64,000 bases of DNA. Origin: Paraburkholderia kururiensis. GTDB taxonomy: Bacteria > Pseudomonadota > Gammaproteobacteria > Burkholderiales > Burkholderiaceae. Numbering within the stretch: the first letter of the stretch is position 1; each line of letters begins with the position of its first letter. Positions 35,684 through 43,599 of this stretch are shown piece after piece. Location of the stretch: positions 5,952,001 to 6,016,000 of the forward strand of contig NZ_CP139965.1 of assembly GCF_034424375.1 (NCBI RefSeq). The letters are read 5' to 3'. The notes under the pieces are model-generated. The model was not told the DNA's origin, ran no database searches, and saw nothing but the letters and a program-made list of their open reading frames with translations. Made by a program: the position numbers and the translations under genes.

Positions 35684-35944
35684 TCAGTTTTCGCAAAAGA
35701 TGAATTCGAGCGTTTCCATGGGGCGAATGTCGGTTTCTTCGAGCTTCGCATCGCGGGGATAGAACGCCTCGCTGCCCTGGCGGCGCACGCGCACCACCTT
35801 GTCAGGCTGCGGCGCAACGCGCCGGCCCACGGAATGGTGAGCCGCCGCGGCGGCCACCTCGTCCATCGTATTGCCGGTGTCCACCGCGACGAGCTGCAAT
35901 ACGAAGTCGTACTGAAAATTGGAAATCACGGGGAAAAGTGCCAT
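35684..35944 (-). CDS. tmoB: Toluene monooxygenase gamma subunit
   Basis: The protein has 86 residues beginning MALFPVISNFQYDFVLQLVA and later GRRVAPQPDKVVRVRR, characteristic of TmoB/TbuU, a ubiquitin-like small subunit of the hydroxylase. The ATG at 35944 was preferred to one at 35956 because GGAGG lies just upstream of it. Confidence 0.92.
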   Translation of the reverse strand: MALFPVISNFQYDFVLQLVAVDTGNTMDEVAAAAAHHSVGRRVAPQPDKVVRVRRQGSEAFYPRDAKLEETDIRPMETLEFIFCEN

Positions 35945-35968
35945 GTCGTCCTCCATTGGTTGGCCGCT

Positions 35969-37474
35969 TCAGGCGGCTTTTTTCTGATAGCGCCGGTCGC
36001 GATACGCCTCGATCCACGCGTAGTGGTGCGCGTCGTCGCCGCTTTCGCCGGGTGCAAGACCCATGTATTGCAGCGCGCCCATGAGGTTGGGCGGCTGGAT
36101 GTGACCGGCGAGAAAGCGATCGACCAGCGTGAGGTGATCGCGATAGCGCAGCGGGTCTTGCTGGAACACCCAGCGGTCGATCTCCGAATTGAAGTGATAG
36201 GTGCGGCCGTGGTAGTCGAGCGGATAGTCCTTCACGTTCCAGCCGTTGCCGGGAATCGCGCAGATGGGCAACTGGCTCATGTTGCAGACGATGGGCAGCG
36301 TCTCGGGCACCGTGAGCTCGGGCTTGCCGGCGAGCAGGTTGTCGATGATCACGTCCCACGCCTTGCCGAACGTATCGTTCCAGCCCGGATACTTTTCTTC
36401 GAGCCAGTCGCGGCAGTCGGGCGTCATGCCGGCCGCGGGGTTCCACCAGACCGTAGGCCGCCAGAACCAGATGCCCATCTGGTAAGCGTGATGCTGGTAA
36501 TCGAACTCGTTGATCATCTGGTCCCAGTACCAGGGGAGGTCGAGGCCCAGGTCGATCAGCGTGCGTTCGAACTGCCCCACGATCCACTCGCGCATGAATT
36601 CCTTGAACGACTGCTTGCGGTGCTCGAGCGGCGTGGCGTAGTCCATGGACGAGCCCGTGAGCAGACAGAAGAGACGCCACGCGCGCGCAATCGCGATGTC
36701 CACGAGCTTTTGCGCTTCTTCCTTGCGGCCGTTCGCGATGAGGATCTGCAGCGCGGGGCCGCCGATCTGCGCATGGCGCGACTCGTCGGTCTGGATGCTC
36801 GAGATCAGGCTTGCGAACGTGAAGTCGCCGGCCTCCGCTGCGTCGGCTGCAAGGCCGAGGAACTGCATGTTCGTGAAACCCGTTTCGAACGCGAAGGTCA
36901 GCATGACCGCGATTTCGATGGCGCTGCGCGACATGAACAGGTCGTCGAAGGTATTGCGTGCGGCAATGGCACCCCATTCGTTCGTGTGATAAGCCTTGTG
37001 CGCCCAGTCGAACTGGCGGTCTTTTGGGCAGTAGTCGTGAGGGAAGAAGAGCTGCAACTGGCCATGACGGTTCTCGTCGAGCATGCCGAACGTCGCCATG
37101 TTGCGCATGCCGGGCGCGCGGCCGAAACGCGCCATGCGGGCCTCGGCGCTCATGGCCGCGTATTCGCCCAGCGCGATGGCGCCGTAGTGCGCCTTCAGGA
37201 TGGAGAGCCAGCCGGGATCGGCGTCTTCGAACATGCGGCTGCGTTCGAGGGCCGCTTTCACGGAGTAGGCGCCGGCGTCTTTCTCGCGCTGCACGCGCAC
37301 GTACTCGGGATACGACGTCTTGTACGGCTCGTCGTAGGTTTCCCAGTCGGCCATGGGAATGCCCTGGTCACCGGACATGATCTCGGGGAAGAGGTCGGAC
37401 TCCGCAACGTAGGTCGGGGTCCAGTTGGTGGCACGGGCAATGTCGTACCAGGCCGCGCGTTCCAGTAACGCCAT
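35969..37474 (-). CDS. tmoA: Toluene 4-monooxygenase-type alpha (di-iron) subunit
   Basis: The protein has 501 residues and aligns without gaps to T4MO TmoA through the active site. Iron ligands fall at the same numbers as in T4MO: E104, E134 and H137 (DENRH), E197, E231 and H234 (DESRH). T201 (FETGFT) is kept, as are I100, G103 and A107, which in T4MO shape para-hydroxylation. It should turn toluene to p-cresol and benzene to phenol. It is first of the tmoABCDEF operon, 75 bases from the -12 element of a sigma-54 promoter. Confidence 0.95.
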   Translation of the reverse strand: MALLERAAWYDIARATNWTPTYVAESDLFPEIMSGDQGIPMADWETYDEPYKTSYPEYVRVQREKDAGAYSVKAALERSRMFEDADPGWLSILKAHYGAIALGEYAAMSAEARMARFGRAPGMRNMATFGMLDENRHGQLQLFFPHDYCPKDRQFDWAHKAYHTNEWGAIAARNTFDDLFMSRSAIEIAVMLTFAFETGFTNMQFLGLAADAAEAGDFTFASLISSIQTDESRHAQIGGPALQILIANGRKEEAQKLVDIAIARAWRLFCLLTGSSMDYATPLEHRKQSFKEFMREWIVGQFERTLIDLGLDLPWYWDQMINEFDYQHHAYQMGIWFWRPTVWWNPAAGMTPDCRDWLEEKYPGWNDTFGKAWDVIIDNLLAGKPELTVPETLPIVCNMSQLPICAIPGNGWNVKDYPLDYHGRTYHFNSEIDRWVFQQDPLRYRDHLTLVDRFLAGHIQPPNLMGALQYMGLAPGESGDDAHHYAWIEAYRDRRYQKKAA

Positions 37475-37548
37475 GGTGAAGTCTCCTTGTTGGGATGGGA
37501 TGCGTCGTCCCGGAGCGGCACGCAGTGCACCGGGCGTGAGCCATTCAG

Positions 37549-37564
37549 AGCAAGGGCAATACCA
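37549..37564 (-). promoter_or_regulatory. Sigma-54 promoter of the tmo operon
   Basis: Read on the minus strand the site is TGGTATTGCCCTTGCT: GG and GC doublets are 12 bases apart and the -12 box TTGCT is ideal; the -24 box has one change (TGGTA for TGGCA). The predicted transcript would start near 37538, about 64 bases before tmoA. Confidence 0.7.
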
Positions 37565-37594
37565 GTGACGGTGGTTTTACAGGCCAGGTGAGGG

Positions 37595-37610
37595 AAAATC
37601 CCGAGATTTT
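37595..37610. promoter_or_regulatory. Inverted repeat in the tmo control region
   Basis: AAAATC-CCGA-GATTTT is a perfect inverted repeat 30 bases upstream of the -24 element. It contains CGAGATTTT, also present twice in the dmpR-dmpK control region. It may be an operator; the binding protein is unknown. Confidence 0.3.
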
Positions 37611-37681
37611 TCGGGGAAACGGGCGGAAGATGGCCTGCCGGAGAGCGCTATGAAGTTAGCCTTACGGGATTGTCGGAAGGC

Positions 37682-37747
37682 TATTTGATGAGGTGGTGAA
37701 TCGCTGTTTCGCGAGAAGGCGCGGGATATTTGATCAAGCGGTGAATC
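37682..37747 (-). promoter_or_regulatory. Tandem upstream activator sites of the tmo operon
   Basis: Two 21-base repeats lie at 37682-37702 and 37727-37747, 45 bases apart, matching at 18 of 21 positions. On the minus strand they read GATTCACC, three variable-rich bases, then ATCAAATA at the end. The distal copy includes TTGATCAAAT, close to the core described for XylR sites. They stand about 145-165 and 190-210 bases upstream of the predicted start, the normal place for activator binding. A similar element precedes the phenol operon. Confidence 0.6.
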
Positions 37748-37845
37748 TCGATATTTCCGTTTGCGCCCGCGAAAGTGGAAAGCGGCGAGTCAGCGCCGGC
37801 AGCGTCGGCGCCTGAGCCGCCCTTCGATGACGCTTCCCTGGCCGT

Positions 37846-38157
37846 TCACTGACCCTGAGCGGGCCGGCACTCTGCCTGATACCAGCCATCCACCAGATGC
37901 TGGGCCGCCTGAAGGTCGTCCGGATAGTACGGATCCCATGCCCATGCCGGGTGATAACCGGCTTCCTCCAGTGCCGCGAGTTCGCTCGCATTGCGCTCGC
38001 GCGTGAGCGGCGCGTGGTTTCTGAGCGCCGTCAGGTCGCGGCACTGCGTGTCGGTCAAGTGCCTTTGCGGGCCGGGCTGCATGCCGCCCGCGGCGCAGCC
38101 GGCGAGCCAGAACACCAGCGCCGCGCACATCGGCCAGCGTTTCGTGGGGTATTTCAT
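37846..38157 (-). CDS. DUF4148 lipoprotein
   Basis: The protein has 103 residues. A lipoprotein signal ends in WLAGCAAGG, so Cys about 19 would be lipidated. The later part, ELAALEEAGYHP followed by YPDDLQAAQHLV, is the DUF4148 pattern common in Burkholderiales, normally in secreted proteins of unknown function. The ATG at 38157 is the one that gives a proper signal peptide. The gene lies upstream of the tmo operon on the same strand, beyond the activator sites. Confidence 0.75.
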   Translation of the reverse strand: MKYPTKRWPMCAALVFWLAGCAAGGMQPGPQRHLTDTQCRDLTALRNHAPLTRERNASELAALEEAGYHPAWAWDPYYPDDLQAAQHLVDGWYQAECRPAQGQ

Positions 38158-38443
38158 GTTGCGGCTCCGTTGGGTGAGGCGATAGTGTCGCGCATTGCGC
38201 GTTCCCGCGGCGGCAGGCGGGCAGCCGGTCGGCTTTGCGACGTCCCCGCAAGATTCAATCTCCTGTGGTCGGGTGAACGCCCGAGCGCACGCAAGGGCAG
38301 CGTGCGAGTTCACGGTAGCGGGGGCGCCACGCATTGATTTCCGTCAAGGAGAGACGTTCTTCGGGATTGCAGACTGGCAGCGTTTGTTTCTATGCCGGCC
38401 AGACAGGCGAAACTGCGAACACCTAACAATCTGGGGGAATGAA

Positions 38444-40726
38444 GTGGGCGTGAACCGCAGACAGACACTCACACTGATCTCGGCCATGTGCACCGGGGTC
38501 GTCACTCGCAGTTGGGGCGCCCAGGCCGCGCCCACGCAGGGCAAGATCTGGCACGTGGATCAAAGCGCAAAGCAGGGCGGCGACGGCAAGACCTGGAGCA
38601 CTGCGTTTCAGTCCCTGCAGGAGGCGCTCGCGGCCGCTTCGGCCAGCGACGAAATCTGGGTGGCCCGCGGCACCTACTATCCTCATTCCGACGATGCGAC
38701 GCAGTCGTTCACCCTCAAGGCCGACGTCGCTATATACGGCGGCTTCGCCGGCGGCGAGGCGGCACGCGACGAGCGCAACTACGCAGACAACATCACGACC
38801 CTGAGCGGCAACATCGGCAAGGGCGACAAAACGCGCAACACGCACACCATCGTCATGGGCGCGGACCGGGCGGTGCTCGATGGATTCACGATCGCCGACG
38901 CCTACGGAACCGACAAGCCGCGGCTGCATCTGGTGCCCGACGACATCCTGAAGGGCGACATGGTGGTAGGAGGCGGCATGCGCAACTTCATGACGAGTCC
39001 TGTCGTGCGCAACTGCGTCTTCAGGAATAACTTTTCCCCGAAGGGCGGCGCCGTCTACAACGTCCACAAGCCCGGCGCGGACCAGGCATCGTTCGTCAAC
39101 GTCGAGTTCATTGGCAACGAGGCCGGTCTTCGCGGCGGCGCCGTCAGCAACGACCTTGGCGCCATGCCCGTTTTCATCGACTGCCGCTTCGTCGGGAACA
39201 AAAGCCAGGACAAGGGCGGGGCGATCTACAACGATTTCGCCGCCACGCCGCTGCTGTTCAACGTCCTCGTCACGCGCAACGAAGCGAAGACGGCCGGCGG
39301 CATAGGCAACGACGGCGGCTCGTCGCCACTGCTCGTCAACGTCACGATTGCCGGCAACAAGGCGACGAGCGGCCTTGGCGCGGGGCTCTATCAGGGCACG
39401 GGAGCCAACAACAATCCGGTCCTCGTCAGTTGTGCCGTCGACGACATCTACAACTGGCACGAGGACATCGTGTCCGCGCTCGGCTCCAGCGTGCCGGCGG
39501 GAAAGACGCTGCCGCTTGTCGACTTTCTGGCGATCAGCAATTTCAAAGGCCAGATCCAGCCGTCCGACCTCACGCCGTTGCCGACGGGCGGTGTGGGCTA
39601 TCAGGCACGTCTTTATGGCGCGCAGCTCATGAAGGAGCCGGTCGTCGCGACGCTGCTCCAGTTCTATACGCACAACGAGGGCGTAGTCGAATACCACGGG
39701 GAGTACACGCGGCCCGTCGCGACGGGCGAGGCGGTCGCAGCGAAGGTCATCTACGTCGCGCCGGCATCGGCAGCCGCAAGCGGCAACGATCGGGACGGGC
39801 TGTCGTGGGCCACGGCGCTGACCGACCTGCAGGCGGCCATCGATCTGGCGTCGGTATCGAAAGCCGCGGTCTGGGTAAGGGCGGGCAACTATCACCCAGC
39901 CAAGCGGGACGACCGGATTGCGGCCTTCATCCTGTACGACGACGTCGAGGTATACGGCGGCTTTGCCGGCACCGAAACCGACGTCTCGCAGCGCCGCCCG
40001 AACGCCGGCCGCACGGTGCTCAGCGCAAAGCTGGCCGGGGGCGACTATCGCTACCCGCACGTCGTCTACGGAGCCAACCATGCCGTGCTCGACGGGCTGA
40101 CGATCCGCGATGGACACGCCGTGGGTTTCACCTACAACGGCAAGGGCGGCGGACTGCTGGCCTATCACGCGGGCAAAACCTATCTGCCCAACGGACTCAA
40201 GGCGTACCGCGCCGGACGCGCACTCGAGTCATACAGCGATCCGGTCGGATTCACCATGACGATCCGCCGTTGCCGGTTCGAACGGAACGATGCACTGGAG
40301 GGCGGGGCGATCTACGCGTTCGGCAAAGCCGCGCTGACCATCGTCGATACCACGTTCGCCGGTAACCACGCCGTTTATGGCGGCGCGGTGCTCGATCGCG
40401 AGGGCGTGACGGCAACGCACGAGCGATCATCGTTCGTGCGCAACGAGGCCACGCACGACGGCGCCGCCGCTTACGCGGACTACGGCTCGCTCGTTTCTTT
40501 CGACGAGAGCCGGTTCCAGTCCAACGAGGCGCGCGGCAAAGGCGGCGCAATCTACATGATCAGCCGTGCGTCGCAGGTGGGGTCGACCAGCGTCACGGTG
40601 AAGAAGAGCCGGTTCCGGGGCAACAAGGCATTGGCCGGCGCGAGCATCTACAACCTGGACGGCGGCACCCTGTCGATCGCGGACACGGAGTATCCGTCCG
40701 GGTCGATCTACAACCCGAAAGAATGA
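38444..40726 (+). CDS. Secreted right-handed beta-helix protein with internal duplication
   Basis: The protein has 760 residues. A signal sequence (about 1-29) is followed by two similar modules, about 33-330 and 510-755. Each starts with a WxTAxxxLQxAxxxAS segment, continues with WVxxGxYxP and VYGGFAGxE, and then shows repeats such as FRNN, GGAVYN and FxGNxAxxGGA, typical of polymorphic-membrane-protein or pectate-lyase-like beta-helices. It is probably a surface or secreted adhesin-like protein; no catalytic residues were recognised. The start is GTG at 38444 (GGGGGA upstream), with a second GTG six bases on. Two cysteines in VRNCVF and FIDCRF lie in equivalent rungs. Confidence 0.65.
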   Translation: MGVNRRQTLTLISAMCTGVVTRSWGAQAAPTQGKIWHVDQSAKQGGDGKTWSTAFQSLQEALAAASASDEIWVARGTYYPHSDDATQSFTLKADVAIYGGFAGGEAARDERNYADNITTLSGNIGKGDKTRNTHTIVMGADRAVLDGFTIADAYGTDKPRLHLVPDDILKGDMVVGGGMRNFMTSPVVRNCVFRNNFSPKGGAVYNVHKPGADQASFVNVEFIGNEAGLRGGAVSNDLGAMPVFIDCRFVGNKSQDKGGAIYNDFAATPLLFNVLVTRNEAKTAGGIGNDGGSSPLLVNVTIAGNKATSGLGAGLYQGTGANNNPVLVSCAVDDIYNWHEDIVSALGSSVPAGKTLPLVDFLAISNFKGQIQPSDLTPLPTGGVGYQARLYGAQLMKEPVVATLLQFYTHNEGVVEYHGEYTRPVATGEAVAAKVIYVAPASAAASGNDRDGLSWATALTDLQAAIDLASVSKAAVWVRAGNYHPAKRDDRIAAFILYDDVEVYGGFAGTETDVSQRRPNAGRTVLSAKLAGGDYRYPHVVYGANHAVLDGLTIRDGHAVGFTYNGKGGGLLAYHAGKTYLPNGLKAYRAGRALESYSDPVGFTMTIRRCRFERNDALEGGAIYAFGKAALTIVDTTFAGNHAVYGGAVLDREGVTATHERSSFVRNEATHDGAAAYADYGSLVSFDESRFQSNEARGKGGAIYMISRASQVGSTSVTVKKSRFRGNKALAGASIYNLDGGTLSIADTEYPSGSIYNPKE

Positions 40727-40839
40727 TCATTCGGAAGTCCTTTTGCCCGGTTGAGAACGGCTGGACCTCGCCGGGCAGCCTGTTCGAATGGTGAGCCAGA
40801 TTGGCAGATTATTTTTCGATAAGACTGGAAGGCGAAACA

Positions 40840-42519
40840 ATGAACGAAAAATATTTACGCAAAAATTCAGCATGCCAAAATTCAAAACTCAAAAGCCTCA
40901 TGCAATCGGCATTGCTGGTTTTATTGTCGATCTTGATAACCGGTTGTAGCGGAGGCAATAACATTACTGCCCCAGCGCAAGATTCCTTGTGTGCTACCGA
41001 GGTCTATCCGTCAAATACCGGCACCCTCCCGCCGGCTCCCATTCTGGAATCACCTCAAGTCTGGAGCTTTGTCAGTGAGCCAAATTTGCACCCGATGAAG
41101 GTGAACGTCAATTATTATGATGCAACGCAACTGGCAAGCGGTTCAATTTTCAATTCGCCTTATACAGGTTCGAATACCGCAACGTACGGGCAGAGCGGTG
41201 CATTGATTACCGACAATGACGGAAATCCAATCTGGTTTCGGGCGTTAAACAATTCAAGCCTGACAGATTTTGATTTTCGTGTTCAGCAATATTTGGGCGC
41301 ACCGGTTTTGACTTTCTGGCAGGGCACTGTCGCCACATCGCCTGTTTACACTAATTTGCCATCAGGTGCGGCCGAGCCCGGCGCGTGCTACTACATTCTG
41401 GATAATCATTATCAGACAATAAAAACTGTATCTGCACGCAATGGATTCGTTGCGGACAATCATGAATTTCTGATTACGCCAAAAAATACCGCGTTATTTT
41501 TGGCAACCAAGGTGATCCCCATGGATTTAACGCCATATGGCGGACCGCAGAATGGGTCGATTCATGACTTCTCAATCCAGGAAATAGATCTGGCCACAAA
41601 CGAGCTGATCTATTTTTGGGACGCGAAGGAGCATATTCCATTGGAAAGCTCGCATCTCGCTGCCTCTACCGCAACAGCCAGTGGCAATGTCTGGGACCCT
41701 TACCATCTGAATTCACTGGATCTGGTGGCAAATAACGATAACGACATCGTATTCTCGTCCAGAAGCACGTGGACAATTTATCGCTTGAATAAATCTACGG
41801 GAAAATTTGTCTGGCAATTGGCTGGAGACGGGAGCGGGGACTTCAAGATTCCCAACGGCGACGCGCAGTTTTCGTGGCAACATGACGCTCGATACATTTC
41901 TGACAATGTAATCAGCATGTTTGATGATGCTTGCGATGACTGTTATGGATCGGTTCCGCCTGGGACGGCGCCTTCACACGGCCTGGTGTTAAAGCTCGAT
42001 TTCAATAGCATGACGGCGGCAGTGGAAAACTCGTATTATCACAACCCAAATCTCTTTTCCTCCGCGCAAGGCAATACACAATGGCTCGAAAATGGCAATA
42101 AATTTATTGGGTGGGGAAACGGATACTACACCGAATTCGCAGGGGCCGGCAATACCGCATTGACGCCCGCAACGAATACACTTTATGACACGAAAATGGC
42201 CGGCGATAACATTTCGTATCGGACATATCGATATAATTGGGTGGCTACGCCAAATTATCCGCCAAGTATAGTCGCCACATCTAGTGGTGGTGGTCTTGCG
42301 GTATACGCTTCATGGAATGGTTCGACTGAAACCAGACTTTGGCAAGTCTACGCGGGTGCCACTGCAAATAATTTGAAACTTATCACCAGTGCTGCGAAAA
42401 ATGGCTTCGAGACAAAAATTTCTTTTGCGGGGAATGGTTTTCAATATTTTCAAGTCAAAGCAGTTGATGCTAATGGGGCAATTATTGGGGTTTCTGGGAT
42501 AGTAACGCCCACTCAATAA
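40840..42519 (+). CDS. Arylsulfotransferase-like (ASST) lipoprotein
   Basis: The protein has 559 residues. A lipoprotein signal (SILITGCSGG) places it at a membrane, after a Lys/Asn-rich N terminus. The core resembles the arylsulfotransferase beta-propeller family: ADNHEFLITP, GSIHDFSIQEIDLATNELIY, DPYHLNSLDL, SSRSTWTIYRLNKSTGKFVW and FSWQHDARYISD. Such enzymes move sulfate between phenols, but many members are uncharacterised. Its base composition is much richer in A and T than everything around it, and its codons are unlike the neighbours, so it is probably recently acquired. The last 90 residues look like a fibronectin-type domain. Confidence 0.7.
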   Translation: MNEKYLRKNSACQNSKLKSLMQSALLVLLSILITGCSGGNNITAPAQDSLCATEVYPSNTGTLPPAPILESPQVWSFVSEPNLHPMKVNVNYYDATQLASGSIFNSPYTGSNTATYGQSGALITDNDGNPIWFRALNNSSLTDFDFRVQQYLGAPVLTFWQGTVATSPVYTNLPSGAAEPGACYYILDNHYQTIKTVSARNGFVADNHEFLITPKNTALFLATKVIPMDLTPYGGPQNGSIHDFSIQEIDLATNELIYFWDAKEHIPLESSHLAASTATASGNVWDPYHLNSLDLVANNDNDIVFSSRSTWTIYRLNKSTGKFVWQLAGDGSGDFKIPNGDAQFSWQHDARYISDNVISMFDDACDDCYGSVPPGTAPSHGLVLKLDFNSMTAAVENSYYHNPNLFSSAQGNTQWLENGNKFIGWGNGYYTEFAGAGNTALTPATNTLYDTKMAGDNISYRTYRYNWVATPNYPPSIVATSSGGGLAVYASWNGSTETRLWQVYAGATANNLKLITSAAKNGFETKISFAGNGFQYFQVKAVDANGAIIGVSGIVTPTQ

Positions 42520-42682
42520 AGCAGCGGCTATCTCCGGCATCTGGATGAACGTGAGCAGTGAAGCGGCCGTTCGCCTTACAGTTCCGTCCGGACGGCGATG
42601 TCGAACGATCTCGCCGAACAGCGCTGAACGTATCAGGCGAGAAAATCTTCGAGAGACCGCAACACCTCATTCGGAGCATCGT

Positions 42683-42754
42683 CGGGGAGTGTTCGACCTG
42701 CCGCACACTCAGTTCCAGCCGTTCGGCGGCCTGGCCCGGCTTGAGTCGACGCAT
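42683..42754 (-). pseudogene. Transposase N-terminal scrap (ISNCY-like)
   Basis: A short reverse segment reads MRRLKPGQAAERLELSVRQV, the helix-turn-helix start of ISNCY-type transposases, and the reading frame then degenerates. The rest of the 42520-42941 stretch has no gene. It may be what is left of the element that brought in the AT-rich gene at 40840. Recognition rests on about 20 residues only. Confidence 0.4.
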
Positions 42755-42941
42755 GTCTAACGGCCGGAGCCGCGCGTTGCTGAATGGCTGGTGCATGGCA
42801 TATGTCGATAATTTGTGTTATGTAAACTCATAACGTGGGCCGACAATCGTACCCAAGCAAGCGCCCTCGAAACCCGCGAATCCCAATCCCAACCGCAATC
42901 CACCTCCCAACGGCACGACCCGAATCACCTCACACCGCGCC

Positions 42942-43586
42942 CTATCCCCATCGTCGCAATTTCAAAAACGCTTCCGCCGCCATCACGGCATCGTTAAGCG
43001 CATCGTGCGCGGGGCGCATGGGAAGCCCCAGTTCGCCCATCATCGTGGCGAGGCGCAGGTCGATGTCCGGCGCGCCCTGTTGGCGCCACGGCGGCAGCCG
43101 CCGAAACATATAGTCGTAGAACATGGCTGACACCTCGATCCTGCGCTGCGGCAGGCCGATGCCCAGCGTGGGCACCGCCACCCGGTCGAGCATCGCCAGA
43201 TCGAATTCGAGGTAGTAGCCCACGATCGGCCGGCTGCCGATGAAACGCAGCAGCACCGCCAGCGCCTCGGCGGCCGGCACGCCGTCGGCCAGGTCTCGCG
43301 AACGCAGGCGATGCACACAGACGCTGTCGCGCGAAACGTCCCGTGTGGGCCTGACCAGCATTTCCAGGCGCTGGCTGGTCAGGATCACGTTGCCCGCAAT
43401 GCGGACCGCGGCAATCGAAATGATTTCGTCCGTGCGCCGGTCGAGTCCCGTTGTTTCGCAGTCGAGCGCAACGTATTCGTCGGGCGGCGGCGGTTCCAGC
43501 ATGAAGCGGTAGGCTGGGTCTCGCAGCCGTCGCATGAGCCATCGCCGGCGCAGCGGCTGCAACCAGGCGCGGGATGCGAGCGTCAC
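42942..43586 (-). CDS. DnaQ-like 3'-5' exonuclease
   Basis: The protein has 214 residues with the DEDDh exonuclease motifs: ALDCETTGLD (about 40-49, Asp and Glu), GYYLEFDLAMLDR (Asp) and HDALNDAVMAAE (His and Asp). It resembles the epsilon subunit of DNA polymerase III but is a stand-alone paralogue. It lies 13 bases after the DUF294 gene in the same direction; this pairing recurs widely and suggests a shared nucleotide-related function rather than replication. Confidence 0.85.
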   Translation of the reverse strand: MTLASRAWLQPLRRRWLMRRLRDPAYRFMLEPPPPDEYVALDCETTGLDRRTDEIISIAAVRIAGNVILTSQRLEMLVRPTRDVSRDSVCVHRLRSRDLADGVPAAEALAVLLRFIGSRPIVGYYLEFDLAMLDRVAVPTLGIGLPQRRIEVSAMFYDYMFRRLPPWRQQGAPDIDLRLATMMGELGLPMRPAHDALNDAVMAAEAFLKLRRWG

Positions 43587-43599
43587 GCCCCTGCTCCGT

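Noticed and set aside
35513..37468. 650-codon forward open frame opposite tmoA to tmoC
   Set aside because: The reverse strand encodes T4MO-type subunits with all ligands; the forward frame is an antisense shadow.
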